A stretch of DNA of 64,000 nucleotides from Bradyrhizobium hipponense (GTDB lineage Bacteria > Pseudomonadota > Alphaproteobacteria > Rhizobiales > Xanthobacteraceae): the NCBI RefSeq assembly GCF_008123965.1, contig NZ_VSTH01000013.1, forward strand, positions 62,001-126,000. Direction: 5' to 3'. The notes under the pieces are model-generated. The model worked only from the letters and a program-made list of their open reading frames with translations. It made no database searches and was not told where the DNA came from. The position numbers and the translations under genes are program-made. Shown here piece by piece: positions 43,899 to 53,571 of this stretch (positions are counted from its first letter, which is position 1; every line of letters begins with the position of its first letter).

Positions 43899-45119
43899 TC
43901 ACGCCAGCGCGCTCTTCAGGTCAAAGCTTTCATCCGCGGCCTGTTCTGGCGTGATCGAGCGGTCCATGCCCTGCAATCTGCGGCCGAACATGTGATCGCC
44001 GGCGCGATTGACCGACTCGATGCCGAGCAGCCTGTCGCCCTTGTAGCAGAACGCCGAGAACGCCTTCCTTGCGGGATCGCCGCGCAGCACGACGCGGTCG
44101 TAGCCGGTGGTGAGCCCCGCGATCTGGAGCTTGTCGTCGCCCTGGTCGCTCCAGAACCAGGGATGGCTATCGTAAGGCTTGCGGTCGCCGGTCAGCCGTG
44201 CCGCCAGACAACGCGCATGGTCGGTCGCGTTCTGCACCGACTCCAGCCGCAGCGATCCGCCGAAGCGCGGGCTTGCGAACAGCGCACAGTCGCCGACCGC
44301 CGAGATGTTCGGATCGGCCGTTGCAAGATATTCGTCGACGATGATGCCGGCGGCGACCGGCAGCCCTGCCTCGGCCGCGAGTTCGATGTTCGGCAGCACG
44401 CCGACGCCGACCACGACCAGATCAGCCGGCAAGTGGCGGCCGTCGCTGAGGCTGACGCCGGTGACCTTTCCGCCCTCGGCCTCGATGGAAGTAGCCTGTA
44501 CGCCGAGGTGAATGCGGATACCCGCCTCGCGATGCCGCGCCTGGAAATACTCCGAGACCTCCGCCGTCACCGCCCGCGCCATCACGCGCGGAGCGAGCTC
44601 GAGCACGTCGACCTCGAGGCCCTTGATCCGCGCCGTGGCCGCAAATTCGAGGCCGATGAAGCCGGCGCCGATCACCACCACCCGGGTCTTCGACGGGATG
44701 ATTGCTCGGAGCGCCTCGCTCTCGTCGAGGATGCGCAAGTATTTCACGTCGGGCAGATTGGCGTTGGGCAGGTCGAGCAGGCGGTTGCGCGCGCCGGTGG
44801 CCAGGATCAGGTGGCCGTAGGCAAGCGTCTCGCCTGATGCGAGGTGCACCTTGCGCCCGGCGCGGTCGATCGATGCGGCGCGGCCCGCGATCAGCTCGAT
44901 CTTCCGGTCCTGGTAGAATTTCTCCGGCCGGAACATCAGGCTCTCCGGCCCGGCCGAGCCCTTGATATAGGCCTTGGACAGAGGCGGCCGCTGATAGGGC
45001 AGATGCACCTCGTCGTTGATCAGGCAGATGCGCTCGGAAAATCCCGCCTGCCGCAGCGATGCCGCAGCCTGGTAGCCGCCATGGCCGGCGCCGACGATGA
45101 TCACGGGTCCGTCCGTCAT
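43899..45119 (-). CDS. FAD-dependent ferredoxin/putidaredoxin reductase-like protein
   Basis: A 406-residue flavoprotein. The FAD motif is IIVGAGHGGYQAA (7-19), the NAD motif VVIGAGFIGLEFAA lies near 150, and the second FAD contact ISAVGDCALF is near 270. The C-terminal reductase domain is typical of BphA4/putidaredoxin reductase. It passes electrons from NADH to a [2Fe-2S] ferredoxin. No ferredoxin gene is beside it. The P450 at 19.2 kb is a possible downstream partner in the cell, but that link is speculation. Confidence 0.9.
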   Translation of the reverse strand: MTDGPVIIVGAGHGGYQAAASLRQAGFSERICLINDEVHLPYQRPPLSKAYIKGSAGPESLMFRPEKFYQDRKIELIAGRAASIDRAGRKVHLASGETLAYGHLILATGARNRLLDLPNANLPDVKYLRILDESEALRAIIPSKTRVVVIGAGFIGLEFAATARIKGLEVDVLELAPRVMARAVTAEVSEYFQARHREAGIRIHLGVQATSIEAEGGKVTGVSLSDGRHLPADLVVVGVGVLPNIELAAEAGLPVAAGIIVDEYLATADPNISAVGDCALFASPRFGGSLRLESVQNATDHARCLAARLTGDRKPYDSHPWFWSDQGDDKLQIAGLTTGYDRVVLRGDPARKAFSAFCYKGDRLLGIESVNRAGDHMFGRRLQGMDRSITPEQAADESFDLKSALA

Positions 45120-45363
45120 TGGAACAGCCCGAATTTCTGGACACAGGTGTACCCCACGTCGACTCCTCTCTTGTTGATTTGGCTTGCTAGCCGCGTCGAT
45201 TGAGGAGCCGGCGCTCGTGTCCGTCCCTAAACGATGGCAACGCCATTTGAGCCTATCGTCCCGCCTGACGCAAGACCATCGCAGGCCGCCCTGCGCCGGG
45301 GATTGTCACCCCCCGCCTTCTGCGATTTAGTTGCAGCAATGACCTCCTGCCGGAGATTTTCCA

Positions 45364-46158
45364 ATGACCGCTCCCGTCTCCCGACCCGATGATCCCGCCC
45401 TCTTGCGGATCGATGGCCCGATCGCGACCATCACGCTCAACCGCCCCGCCGCGTTCAACTCGATCAACCTTGCGATCGCGCAGAAGCTCGAGCAGCTCGC
45501 AGCCTATATCGAGGGCGCCGAGGAGATCAGGGTCGTGGTGATCGAGGGCGAAGGCCGCGCCTTCTCGGCCGGCGGCGATCTGCAAACGATCGGCGCTGCC
45601 GCCGAAGCCAATACGGTGACGCCGGTCGTCGGCGAGCTGCTCAAGCATTATCATGCCTTCATCGAGACCATCCGGCGCATGCCGAAGATTTCGCTGTCCA
45701 GCGTGCACGGCTCGGCCGCCGGCGCCGGCATGGGGCTCGCCTTCGTCACTGACCTCTGCATTGCCGCAGACGACGCCAAATTCACGCCGGCCTATGCCAA
45801 GATCGGCGTGTCGCCGGACGGCGGCTCTACGGTCGGCATCGTCGGCACGGTCGGCGTCCGCCGCGCGCTGCAGATCTTCCTGTCGGAAGACAGTTTTACT
45901 GCGCAGCAGGCCTATGAATGGGGCCTGGTCGCCAAGATCATCCCCGCGACGGAGCTGAAAATGGCGACGCGGCAGCTCGCCGAACGGCTGGCGCAGAACC
46001 CGCCGGCCGCGATCGCCGGCACCAAGTCGCTGGTCTACCAGGCTGCCACAACGTCGGTGAAGCAGCAGCTCGATGCCGAGGAGCACAAGATCATCATGGC
46101 GATGAACACGGAGGAGTTTCGCGCCGCCGTGAAGAAGTTCACCAGCAAGGGGAAGTAG
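45364..46158 (+). CDS. Crotonase-family protein, probable enoyl-CoA isomerase type
   Basis: A 264-residue crotonase. Its oxyanion-hole regions are AFSAGGDLQT and SSVHGSAAGAGMGLA. The two hydratase glutamates are absent: the position of Glu144 is G124 and that of Glu164 is Y144. D152 (GVSPDGGST) matches the catalytic Asp of PaaG-like isomerases. A double-bond isomerase or other CoA-ester reaction is therefore more likely than hydration. ATG 45364 follows a GGAG-type site. The converging TRAP gene ends ten bases away. Confidence 0.85.
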   Translation: MTAPVSRPDDPALLRIDGPIATITLNRPAAFNSINLAIAQKLEQLAAYIEGAEEIRVVVIEGEGRAFSAGGDLQTIGAAAEANTVTPVVGELLKHYHAFIETIRRMPKISLSSVHGSAAGAGMGLAFVTDLCIAADDAKFTPAYAKIGVSPDGGSTVGIVGTVGVRRALQIFLSEDSFTAQQAYEWGLVAKIIPATELKMATRQLAERLAQNPPAAIAGTKSLVYQAATTSVKQQLDAEEHKIIMAMNTEEFRAAVKKFTSKGK

Positions 46159-46167
46159 CCGCTCCCC

Positions 46168-47508
46168 TCATTTCGGACAGATGTAGCCTGTCCCCGCCGG
46201 CGACTTGAAGCAGCCGACGGATTCCGGCAGTACCTGCTGCGGCAGCCACAGCACCACGCTCGGGAAGTAGATCGCAAACGCGATGGTCGCCAGGAACACC
46301 AGGTAGATCGGCAGCGCCGCGCGCAGCGCCTTGGCAAAACTGACGCCGACGAATTTCGACGCCATCAGCAACACCAGCCCATAGGGCGGCGTGATCAGGC
46401 CGAAGGCGAGCGTGGCGATCAGCACCACGCCCATGTGAACGGCGTTGATGTCGCCGGCCTCAGTCAGTGTGTTGACCAGCGGCATGAAGATGATGATGGT
46501 CGGCACCGGTTCGATGAAGTCACCGACGACGGTGAACAGCAGCACCATCAGCAGCATGATCAAATGCGGATCGTTGCCGGCGATCGAGGTGATCATTTCG
46601 GCGATGTAGCTGGCCCCGCGCAGGTACGCGAGCATCCAGCCGAAGGCATTGGCGGCGCCGATCGTGATCAGCGGCAGCGAGAAGATCAGGCCGGCGAGGC
46701 AGAAGTCGTACGGGATCTTGCTGATGTGCCCACGGTTGAGCGCGGGGATGACGACGAGGATGATCCAGACCACGGCGACGACGCCGGCTTCCGTCGGCGT
46801 GAACCAGCCGGTCAGGATGCCGCCAAGCAGGATCACAGGAATCATCAGCGGCAAGGCGGCATCGCCGGCAGCGAACACGATCTGCCGCACCGGCGCGCGC
46901 GGCTTTCGGAGGCCGGAGGGGCCGAAGAAATAGCAGTAGATCATCAGGCCGAAGCCGATCATCAGGCCCGGCACCACGCCCGCCATGAACAGGCCGGCGA
47001 TCGAGACGTTGCCGACCGCGCCATAGACCACGGCGGTGATGCTCGGCGGCACCAGCGCCGCAATGGTCGAGGCGGATGCGATGATGGCGGCGATGAACGC
47101 CGGCTCGTAGCCCTCCCGCTTCATCGGGCCACCGAGCGCGCGGCTCATGACTGCGACATCAGCGGTGGTCGAGCCGGACATCTCCGAGAAGAACATGCTG
47201 AAGACGACCACGACCTGCGACAGCCCACCCCTGATATGCCCGACCAGCGACACCGACAGGTTCGCGATCCGCACCACCACGTTGGCCGAGCTCATGAGCT
47301 CGCCGACCAACAGAAAGAACGGGATCGCCAGCAGCGCCTCGGAATCGACGCCGTCAAAGATCTTCTGGATGATCGCGGCGAGCGACACATCCGACAGGAT
47401 CGCGCCGATGAACACACCCGCCATCAGCGAGAACGGCACGGGGACGCCGAGATAGCCGAACGACAGGAAGCAGACCGTCATCAATGTGAGAACAATCGGC
47501 GCGCTCAT
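46168..47508 (-). CDS. TRAP transporter large permease (DctM-like)
   Basis: A 446-residue membrane protein with about 12 helices. It begins LTLMTVCFLSFGYLGVPVPFSLMAG. The motif ISVLVGHIRGGLSQVVV-like region (VSLVGHIRGGLSQVVVVFSM) and EMSGSTTADVAVMSRALGGPM are typical of DctM. It uses a sodium gradient to import the solute captured by the binding protein. It overlaps the small permease by four bases. The locus context makes a uronate or aldarate the most likely substrate. Confidence 0.93.
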   Translation of the reverse strand: MSAPIVLTLMTVCFLSFGYLGVPVPFSLMAGVFIGAILSDVSLAAIIQKIFDGVDSEALLAIPFFLLVGELMSSANVVVRIANLSVSLVGHIRGGLSQVVVVFSMFFSEMSGSTTADVAVMSRALGGPMKREGYEPAFIAAIIASASTIAALVPPSITAVVYGAVGNVSIAGLFMAGVVPGLMIGFGLMIYCYFFGPSGLRKPRAPVRQIVFAAGDAALPLMIPVILLGGILTGWFTPTEAGVVAVVWIILVVIPALNRGHISKIPYDFCLAGLIFSLPLITIGAANAFGWMLAYLRGASYIAEMITSIAGNDPHLIMLLMVLLFTVVGDFIEPVPTIIIFMPLVNTLTEAGDINAVHMGVVLIATLAFGLITPPYGLVLLMASKFVGVSFAKALRAALPIYLVFLATIAFAIYFPSVVLWLPQQVLPESVGCFKSPAGTGYICPK

Positions 47509-48083
47509 GGCTGTGCCCTCATCTGCGCCTCTGTGAGGCCAGGCGCAGCATCCTCGTCCGGCGGCTCGGGATGGTCAAAGCCGTTGCGCAAACCGTTGAC
47601 GAGCTGCTCGATCGTGAACAGGCCGACCAGCACACCTGACAACGGGATGATCGCATAGAGCGAGGCGATCGGCGTGCCCGACGGCAGGCGAAAACTGCCG
47701 AAGCCGCGGAGATAGTTCTGATAGCCGTACCAGATCAGGCAGAAGGCGACGCCGAGCACGACGAGGCGGATGATGACCTCGACGATCAGCCGCGGCGTGC
47801 CGAGCATCGCCTCCGAGATCGCCGTGAGATAGAGGTGATCGTTGCGCCGGGTCGCCGCCGCGGTGCCGACGAAAATCGCGTAGATGAACAGTGTCGAGGT
47901 GACCTCTTGGAGCCAGAGCCAGGGATGACCGATGGTGCGGGTGACGATGTCGGCGGTCACCGACAGCGAGAATCCGAAGCACAGCACGCCGCAGAGGATC
48001 ATCAGTGCGAGCTCGAGCCAGTCGAGCGAGCGCCATTTGAGGTGACGCTGGCGCTGTACGAGCAGCTTGTCGGCGATGGGCAT
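47505..48083 (-). CDS. TRAP transporter small permease (DctQ-like)
   Basis: A 192-residue protein with four helices and a DctQ pattern: WLELALMILCGVLCFGFSLS, WLWLQEVTSTLFIYAIFVGTA and RNDHLYLTAISEAML. It supports the large permease. It is preceded by the repeat at 48153-48270 and overlaps the large permease gene. The C-terminal tail (~30 residues, acidic) is longer than in many homologues. Confidence 0.9.
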   Translation of the reverse strand: MPIADKLLVQRQRHLKWRSLDWLELALMILCGVLCFGFSLSVTADIVTRTIGHPWLWLQEVTSTLFIYAIFVGTAAATRRNDHLYLTAISEAMLGTPRLIVEVIIRLVVLGVAFCLIWYGYQNYLRGFGSFRLPSGTPIASLYAIIPLSGVLVGLFTIEQLVNGLRNGFDHPEPPDEDAAPGLTEAQMRAQP

Positions 48084-48152
48084 TTAATTCCCGATCTCCA
48101 GGTCTAGTGCGGAATGATATCAAGTGGAATCGGCAACTGCGGGTGGGTTTAA

Positions 48153-48270
48153 CCTCTCCCGCTTGCGGGAGAGGTCGGCGCGAAGCGCCGGGTGAGGGCT
48201 CCCTCGTCATTGGGAATCTCTCCGCAGAGGCACCCTCTCCCCGACCCTCTCCCGCAAGCGGGAGAGGGAG
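48153..48270. repeat. Intergenic inverted repeat between TRAP genes
   Basis: CCTCTCCCGCTTGCGGGAGA at the left and CTCTCCCGCAAGCGGGAGAG at the right are each self-complementary and also pair with each other. It separates the binding-protein gene from the small permease gene and may affect relative expression. Confidence 0.85.
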
Positions 48271-48292
48271 CGCACCGTCTTCCGGCATCACA

Positions 48293-49288
48293 TTAATTCA
48301 CCGACCGGATCAGGTTCTTGATCTTCTCGGCATGCGGACCGAGATCCTTGGCGAGCTTGTCGAGGTAGGGATCGGCGACCGCCGTAAAACTCTTCTTGTC
48401 GACGTTATCGACGATCTTGACGCCCATCTTCTTCAGCTTGTCGCCCGCGGTGCGCTCGAGGTCGAACGCCTTCTGCGGCTCCTTCGTGCTGATCTCGTTG
48501 GCGGCGGCCTGCACCCAGCCCTTCTGCTCGGCTGACAGGCTCTGCCAGAGCTTATCGGAGACGAAGACCAGCGCGTTGTTGGCCTCGTGCTCGGTGATGT
48601 TGAGGACCGGAGCCACCTCGTAGTGCTTGTTGACGAGATAGACGTTGATGCTGTTCTCGGCGACGTCGACCACGCCGGTTTGCAGCGAGGTGTAGACGCT
48701 GCCGAACGGCATATGCACGGTCTGGGCGCCATAGGCCGGGAACATGGTGTCCTCGGTTGCGGTCGCCTGGACGCGGATCTTCAGGTTCTTGATGTCGCCG
48801 ACATTGTGGATCTCTTTCTTGGAGTACATGTGGCGCACACCCTGCGAGCCCGTGGCGATCACGTGCAGGCCCTGCGTGGTTTCATCGATCATGGTCTTGA
48901 GCGCTTCGAACACTTTTGGATCGGCCAGCCCCTTGACCACATGGTTCTCGTCGCGGAACAGGAAGTGCAGCGACATCACGCCGGCCTGCGGCGAGATCGT
49001 CGCGGTGTTGGCGGACGAGATGATCGCGAATTCGACGTCGCCCGCCTTCACGAGTTGCAGCACCTGCGGCTCCTGCCCGAGCTGCGCGCCGGGGTACTGG
49101 TCGATGATCATGGTGCCCTTGCTCAATTCCTTGAGCTTGTCGGCAAAGAGGTCGCCCGCGATCGAATAGCCGGTGTTGCGCGGCTGGTCATAGGCGAAGC
49201 GATAATGCTTCACCTCCTGCGCCCCGGCTCCAGTAACGAACAGCATGGCGGCCATGGCCACCAACCCACGCATGGATCGTGCAATCAT
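48293..49288 (-). CDS. TRAP transporter substrate-binding protein (DctP-like)
   Basis: A 331-residue periplasmic protein with a signal peptide (about 1-23, ending GAGAQE). The DctP pattern is clear: the FAYDQPRNTGYSIAGDLFAD start, YPGAQLGQEPQVLQLVKAGDVEF and the ligand-carboxylate arginine in NLKIRVQATATEDTMF. It captures an acidic solute. It is first in the TRAP transcript, downstream of the dehydratase gene, and its ligand is probably the uronate or aldarate used by the same locus. Confidence 0.92.
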   Translation of the reverse strand: MIARSMRGLVAMAAMLFVTGAGAQEVKHYRFAYDQPRNTGYSIAGDLFADKLKELSKGTMIIDQYPGAQLGQEPQVLQLVKAGDVEFAIISSANTATISPQAGVMSLHFLFRDENHVVKGLADPKVFEALKTMIDETTQGLHVIATGSQGVRHMYSKKEIHNVGDIKNLKIRVQATATEDTMFPAYGAQTVHMPFGSVYTSLQTGVVDVAENSINVYLVNKHYEVAPVLNITEHEANNALVFVSDKLWQSLSAEQKGWVQAAANEISTKEPQKAFDLERTAGDKLKKMGVKIVDNVDKKSFTAVADPYLDKLAKDLGPHAEKIKNLIRSVN

Positions 49289-49343
49289 CGTTTCCCCCTG
49301 TTTTATCGCCCGTCGCTTGAGCGGCTGAGCGTTCGGGTGGCGA

Positions 49344-51074
49344 TCACCCTTTTTCGGTCTTTTGCTCAGTCTGCTTCCCAGTCCTCTGCATGAAGTCGAA
49401 GTCGCAGCCCTCGTCGGCCTGCATGATGGTCTCGTTGAACAACCAGGCGTAGCCGCGCCGCGCCTCGTCCGGCGTAGCGGCCGGCTTCAGTGCGGCACGC
49501 CGGCGCTCCAGCTCGGCCGCATCGACCAGAAGCTCGATGCTGCGCTTGCCGACGTCGAGTTGGATCATATCGCCGTTCTGCACCAGCGCCAGCGGCCCGC
49601 CGACGGCGGATTCCGGCGTGATGTGCAGCACGATGGTGCCGAACGCCGTGCCGCTCATGCGCGCATCCGAAATACGCACCATGTCCTTGGTGCCGCCGCG
49701 CGCGAGCTTCTTCGGGATCGGCAGATAGCCCGCCTCGGGCATGCCCGGCGCGCCCTTGGGGCCGGCATTGCGCAGCACCAGCACATCGTCGGCATTCACA
49801 TCAAGATCGGGATCATCGACCCGCAGGGTCATGTCCTCGACGGATTCGAACACCACTGCGCGTCCGGTGTGCTGCAACAGTTTCGGGCTCGCGGCCGACT
49901 GCTTGATCACCGCGCCGCGCGGCGCGAGATTGCCGTGCAGGACGGCAAGGCCGCCTTCCTTCTTGATCGGATTGTCGCGCGGGCGGATCGCGTCCTGGCC
50001 GGGCACGTCTTCCGCATTGGCGACGACATCGCGCAGCGTCTGGCCCGCGATCGTCTTCGCATCGAGATCGACGAGGTCGCCGAGCTGCGCCAGCAATTTC
50101 GGCACGCCGCCGGCGTGATGGAAATGCTCCATATAGTGCTCGCCCGAAGGCTTGAGATCGACCAGCACCGGCACCTCGCGGCCGAGTTGGTCGAAGGCGG
50201 CGAGGTCCAGCCGGTGCGGCGAGCGATGCGCCATCGCCGTCAGATGGATCAGGCCGTTGGTCGAGCCGCCGATGGCTTGCAACACCACCTGCGCATTCCT
50301 GAACGAAGCCGGCGTCAAGAGTTCGCTCGGCTTGGGCCCCTTGGTCTTGGCCATCTCGGCGGCAACCCTGCCGCTCGCTTCCGCAAGACGGAAGCGTTCG
50401 GCATGCGGCGCGGGAATGGTCGCGCTCATCGGCAGCGACAGGCCCATCGCCTCGATCATGCAGGCCATGGTCGAGGCCGTGCCCATCACCATGCAGGTGC
50501 CTACCGATGGCGCGAGGCGACCGTTCACCGCCTCGATCTCGGCATCGTCCATTTCGCCGGCGCGATACTTGCCCCAGAGACGGCGGCAGTCGGTGCAGGC
50601 GCCCAGCACCTCGCCCTTGTGGTGACCGACCACCATCGGCCCCACCGGAATGACCACGGTCGGCAAATCGGCGCTGATCGCCGCCATGACCTGCGCGGGA
50701 AGAGTCTTGTCGCAGCCGCCGATCACGATCACCGAATCCATCGGCTGGGCCCGGATCATCTCCTCGGTGTCCATCGCCATCAGATTGCGCAGGTACATCG
50801 AGGTCGGATGCGCAAAGCTCTCGGCGATCGAGATGGTCGGGAACACGAACGGCATCGCGCCCGACAGCATCACGCCGCGCTTGGCGGCCTCGATGATCTG
50901 CGGGACATTGCCGTGGCAGGGATTGTAATCACTATAGGTGTTAGTGATGCCGACGATCGGGCGCTCCAGCGCGTCGTCGGAATAGCCCATGGCCTTGATG
51001 AACGCCTTGCGCAGGAACAGCGAGAAGCCGGCATCGCCATAGCTCGTCAGACCCTTGCGCAAGCCACTGCTCAT
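49344..51074 (-). CDS. IlvD/Edd family dehydratase, sugar-acid type
   Basis: A 576-residue [2Fe-2S] dehydratase. The cluster ligands C53 (NPCHGN), C121 (GGCDKT) and C194 (VGTCMVM) have spacings 68 and 73, the same as in Rhizobium leguminosarum L-arabinonate dehydratase (C59, C127, C200). The C-terminus (GYAWLFNETIMQADEGCDFDF) is also like the sugar-acid subgroup. It removes water from an aldonate or aldarate. The actual acid is unknown. ATG 51074 is chosen over TTG 51077. Divergent GntR-type operators lie upstream. Confidence 0.88.
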   Translation of the reverse strand: MSSGLRKGLTSYGDAGFSLFLRKAFIKAMGYSDDALERPIVGITNTYSDYNPCHGNVPQIIEAAKRGVMLSGAMPFVFPTISIAESFAHPTSMYLRNLMAMDTEEMIRAQPMDSVIVIGGCDKTLPAQVMAAISADLPTVVIPVGPMVVGHHKGEVLGACTDCRRLWGKYRAGEMDDAEIEAVNGRLAPSVGTCMVMGTASTMACMIEAMGLSLPMSATIPAPHAERFRLAEASGRVAAEMAKTKGPKPSELLTPASFRNAQVVLQAIGGSTNGLIHLTAMAHRSPHRLDLAAFDQLGREVPVLVDLKPSGEHYMEHFHHAGGVPKLLAQLGDLVDLDAKTIAGQTLRDVVANAEDVPGQDAIRPRDNPIKKEGGLAVLHGNLAPRGAVIKQSAASPKLLQHTGRAVVFESVEDMTLRVDDPDLDVNADDVLVLRNAGPKGAPGMPEAGYLPIPKKLARGGTKDMVRISDARMSGTAFGTIVLHITPESAVGGPLALVQNGDMIQLDVGKRSIELLVDAAELERRRAALKPAATPDEARRGYAWLFNETIMQADEGCDFDFMQRTGKQTEQKTEKG

Positions 51075-51120
51075 CAAGCCACTCCATTCCGTCTTGCCAT
51101 TGTGGTACAGCCTGCCCCTT

Positions 51121-51196
51121 GATTGTCAATAACCCAAGCGACTTTTCCGTCGTTTCGGGATCACGGCACCGCAATATGCCACGATTATTGACAATC
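51121..51196. promoter_or_regulatory. Two inverted GntR-type operators between dehydratase and GntR gene
   Basis: GATTGTCAATAA (51121-51132) and its exact complement TTATTGACAATC (51185-51196) face each other across a 52-base gap. The core ATTG-N-CAAT is itself palindromic, as in many FCD-type GntR sites. They flank the divergent promoters of the dehydratase and the GntR gene. Confidence 0.72.
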
Positions 51197-51249
51197 CGAG
51201 GCTTCCCTGCTCCACAGAAGGACCGGCCAGACGCCGGGAGGCTGAGGGC

Positions 51250-51936
51250 ATGTCCGACACGCACACCGCTGAGACAATGACGGTCCGGCGCGACGATCCG
51301 GACAACGTCGTCGCGCGGCTCGAAGAGGACATCATCTTCGGCCGCCTCGCGCCGGGCGCGCGCCTGACCGAGGACGCGCTGATGTCGGCCTATGGCACCT
51401 CGCGCCACTTCGTGCGCCAGGCGCTGGTGGACGCGGAGCGGCGCGGCATCGTCCGCCGCGAGAAGAATGTCGGCGCCACCGTGCGGTTCTATTCGTCCGA
51501 GGAAGTCCAGCAGATCTACGAGGTCCGGGAGATGCTGACCCGGCAGGCCGCGTTGATGATCCCCCTGCCCGCACCGCCGGCACTCATCGACGAACTGACC
51601 GCGTTGCAAAGCCAGTATTGCGCGAAGGCCGACGCGCAGGACCTGCGCGGCATTCACGAGACCAACGACGCTTTCCACCTCGCGCTGTTCGGGGCTTGCG
51701 GCAATCCCTATCTGGTGCGCTCACTGCAGGACTACATGAACCTGACGCTGCCGATGCGCGCGAAGAATCTCGCTGATCGCGATGGGCTCGCGCAGTCGCG
51801 GCGCCAGCATGAATTGATGATCGAGCTTCTCAAGGGCCGCGACAGCTGGGCGCTCGCCCAGCTCTGCGTCGATCACATGCAGTTCAGCAAGAAGGATTAT
51901 CTGGCGCGGATTGGGGACGAGGGAGCTGGGCGGTAA
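51250..51936 (+). CDS. GntR family regulator (FCD subgroup)
   Basis: A 228-residue regulator. The winged helix is LEEDIIFGRLAPGARLTEDALM, then YGTSRHFVRQALVDAERRGIV, and the FCD domain has NDAFHLALFGACGN, RQHELMIELL and CVDHMQF, whose Asp and His residues usually hold a metal and the effector. It is divergent from the dehydratase gene and probably represses the locus in the absence of a sugar acid. The paired ATTGNCAAT sites are its likely targets. Confidence 0.9.
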   Translation: MSDTHTAETMTVRRDDPDNVVARLEEDIIFGRLAPGARLTEDALMSAYGTSRHFVRQALVDAERRGIVRREKNVGATVRFYSSEEVQQIYEVREMLTRQAALMIPLPAPPALIDELTALQSQYCAKADAQDLRGIHETNDAFHLALFGACGNPYLVRSLQDYMNLTLPMRAKNLADRDGLAQSRRQHELMIELLKGRDSWALAQLCVDHMQFSKKDYLARIGDEGAGR

Positions 51937-52101
51937 GGGGCGCGCACTCGTAAATGTGGGATATCCTCCAACCTGAATCGACGCACCGCGTCAAGACAGG
52001 CATCAAGACCTTTTGTCAAGCCATCGAAATAACGCAGAGCCAGACTACATAGGGATCGCGTCCGGCGGCACCTCACCCTTCTTCCTCCCGAATGAAATGA
52101 C

Positions 52102-53373
52102 ATGACCGAACAGACCCTGGCTGACCCGATCGACCAACGGCAAGAGCTGTCCCGCGGCTTTTCGCGATACCAGTCAATTCTCGTTGCGTTGCTGGCGCTG
52201 GTCCAGTTCACGATCATCATCGATTTCATGATCATGTCGCCACTCGGCGCCATCATCATGCCGGCGCTCGATATCTCGGCCGCACAATTCGGCGTGGCGG
52301 TCTCGGCCTACGCCTTCAGCGCGGGAATTTCCGGCATCCTGGCGGCAGGCTTTGCCGATCGGTTCGATCGCAAATGGCTGCTTCTATTTTTCTATCTCGG
52401 CTTTACCCTTGGAACGGCGCTGTGCGCGATCGCTCCCAACTACCATGTGCTGCTGCTCGGGCGGATCGTCACCGGTCTGTTCGGCGGTGTGATCGGCTCG
52501 GTCGTGCTCGCCATCGTGACCGATCTGTTTGCGCTGCAATTGCGCGGCCGCGTCATGGGTTTTGTGCAAACCGCCTTCGCTGCGAGCCAGGTGCTTGGCA
52601 TTCCGGCCGGTCTTTTTCTCTCCAACCACTGGAGCTGGCACGTCGCGTTCGGCGCATTGGTCGGCCTGTCGGTGATCGGGATGGCCGCCGTGCTGTTCCT
52701 GATGAAGCCGGTGAACGGCCATCTCGTGCTGAAGCAGGACAAGAACCCGTTCCAGCATCTGATCGCAACCGTGGCGCAGCCGCGGTATTGGATGGCATTT
52801 TCGGTGACGACGCTGCTGGCGACCGGCGGCTACATGCTGATGCCGTTCGGCAGCGCCTACACCGTGCACAATCTCGGCATCGACATCGTTCACCTGCCGA
52901 CGATCTATCTCGTCTCCGGCCTGTTCAGCATTTTCATCGGGCCGCTGGTGGGACGCGCCAGCGATGCTTTCGGCAAGTATCCCACCTTTGTCTTCGGAAG
53001 CGCCATGTCCATCGTCATGGTGCTGATCTACACGCATCTCGGCGAGGTGAGCCTGACGGTCGCGATCCTGGTCAACGTCCTGATGTTCGTCGGCATCTTT
53101 TCACGCATGATCCCGTCGCAGGCGTTGATCTCCGCAATCCCGGATCCGGCACAACGCGGCTCCTTCAGCGCGATCGGCGCCTCGCTGCAACAACTCTCCG
53201 GCGGGCTCGGCTCCGTGCTCGCCGCCGCGCTGATCGCACAGGATGCCGACGGCACGCTCCGGCATTTCGACCGGCTGGGATACGTTGTCGTTACGACGGC
53301 GGTGGTATCGCTGATCCTGATGTACCTGGTGCAGAGGCCCATCGCGGCCCAGGCCGGCAAACGGGTGGTTTGA
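52102..53373 (+). CDS. MFS transporter
   Basis: A 423-residue transporter with about 12 helices. Motif A is GFADRFDRKWLL in the 2-3 loop, and a second repeat of the pattern is GRASDAFGKYP. It resembles drug/sugar efflux members (Bcr/AraJ-like) more than sugar:proton importers, so it may export an intermediate. It lies between the GntR gene and the uronate dehydrogenase gene, on the plus strand, with a 165-base gap after GntR. The relation to the locus is by position only. Confidence 0.85.
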   Translation: MTEQTLADPIDQRQELSRGFSRYQSILVALLALVQFTIIIDFMIMSPLGAIIMPALDISAAQFGVAVSAYAFSAGISGILAAGFADRFDRKWLLLFFYLGFTLGTALCAIAPNYHVLLLGRIVTGLFGGVIGSVVLAIVTDLFALQLRGRVMGFVQTAFAASQVLGIPAGLFLSNHWSWHVAFGALVGLSVIGMAAVLFLMKPVNGHLVLKQDKNPFQHLIATVAQPRYWMAFSVTTLLATGGYMLMPFGSAYTVHNLGIDIVHLPTIYLVSGLFSIFIGPLVGRASDAFGKYPTFVFGSAMSIVMVLIYTHLGEVSLTVAILVNVLMFVGIFSRMIPSQALISAIPDPAQRGSFSAIGASLQQLSGGLGSVLAAALIAQDADGTLRHFDRLGYVVVTTAVVSLILMYLVQRPIAAQAGKRVV

Positions 53374-53442
53374 GGCGACCTTCCTTTCGCCTCTCCCCGC
53401 TTGCGGCAGGGCTATCGCATATCGGCTGATCTTGTTGTGGCC

Positions 53443-53571
53443 GATCCTTCGAGACGCCCGCCTTGGGGCGGGCCCTCAGGATGAGGATGGAATGCGCGGC
53501 AGCGGTTTCCACGGGCTCCGATGCCGCTCAGCCTCATCCTGAGGAGACCGCGGAGCGGTCGTCTCGAAGGA
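53443..53571. repeat. Long inverted repeat (GATCCTTCGAGACGCCCGC family)
   Basis: Outer arms GATCCTTCGAGACGCCCGCC and GGTCGTCTCGAAGGA pair imperfectly; inner arms CTCAGGATGAGGATGG and CCTCATCCTGAGGAG pair well. It belongs to the same family as 31805-31936 and lies between convergent genes. Confidence 0.87.
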
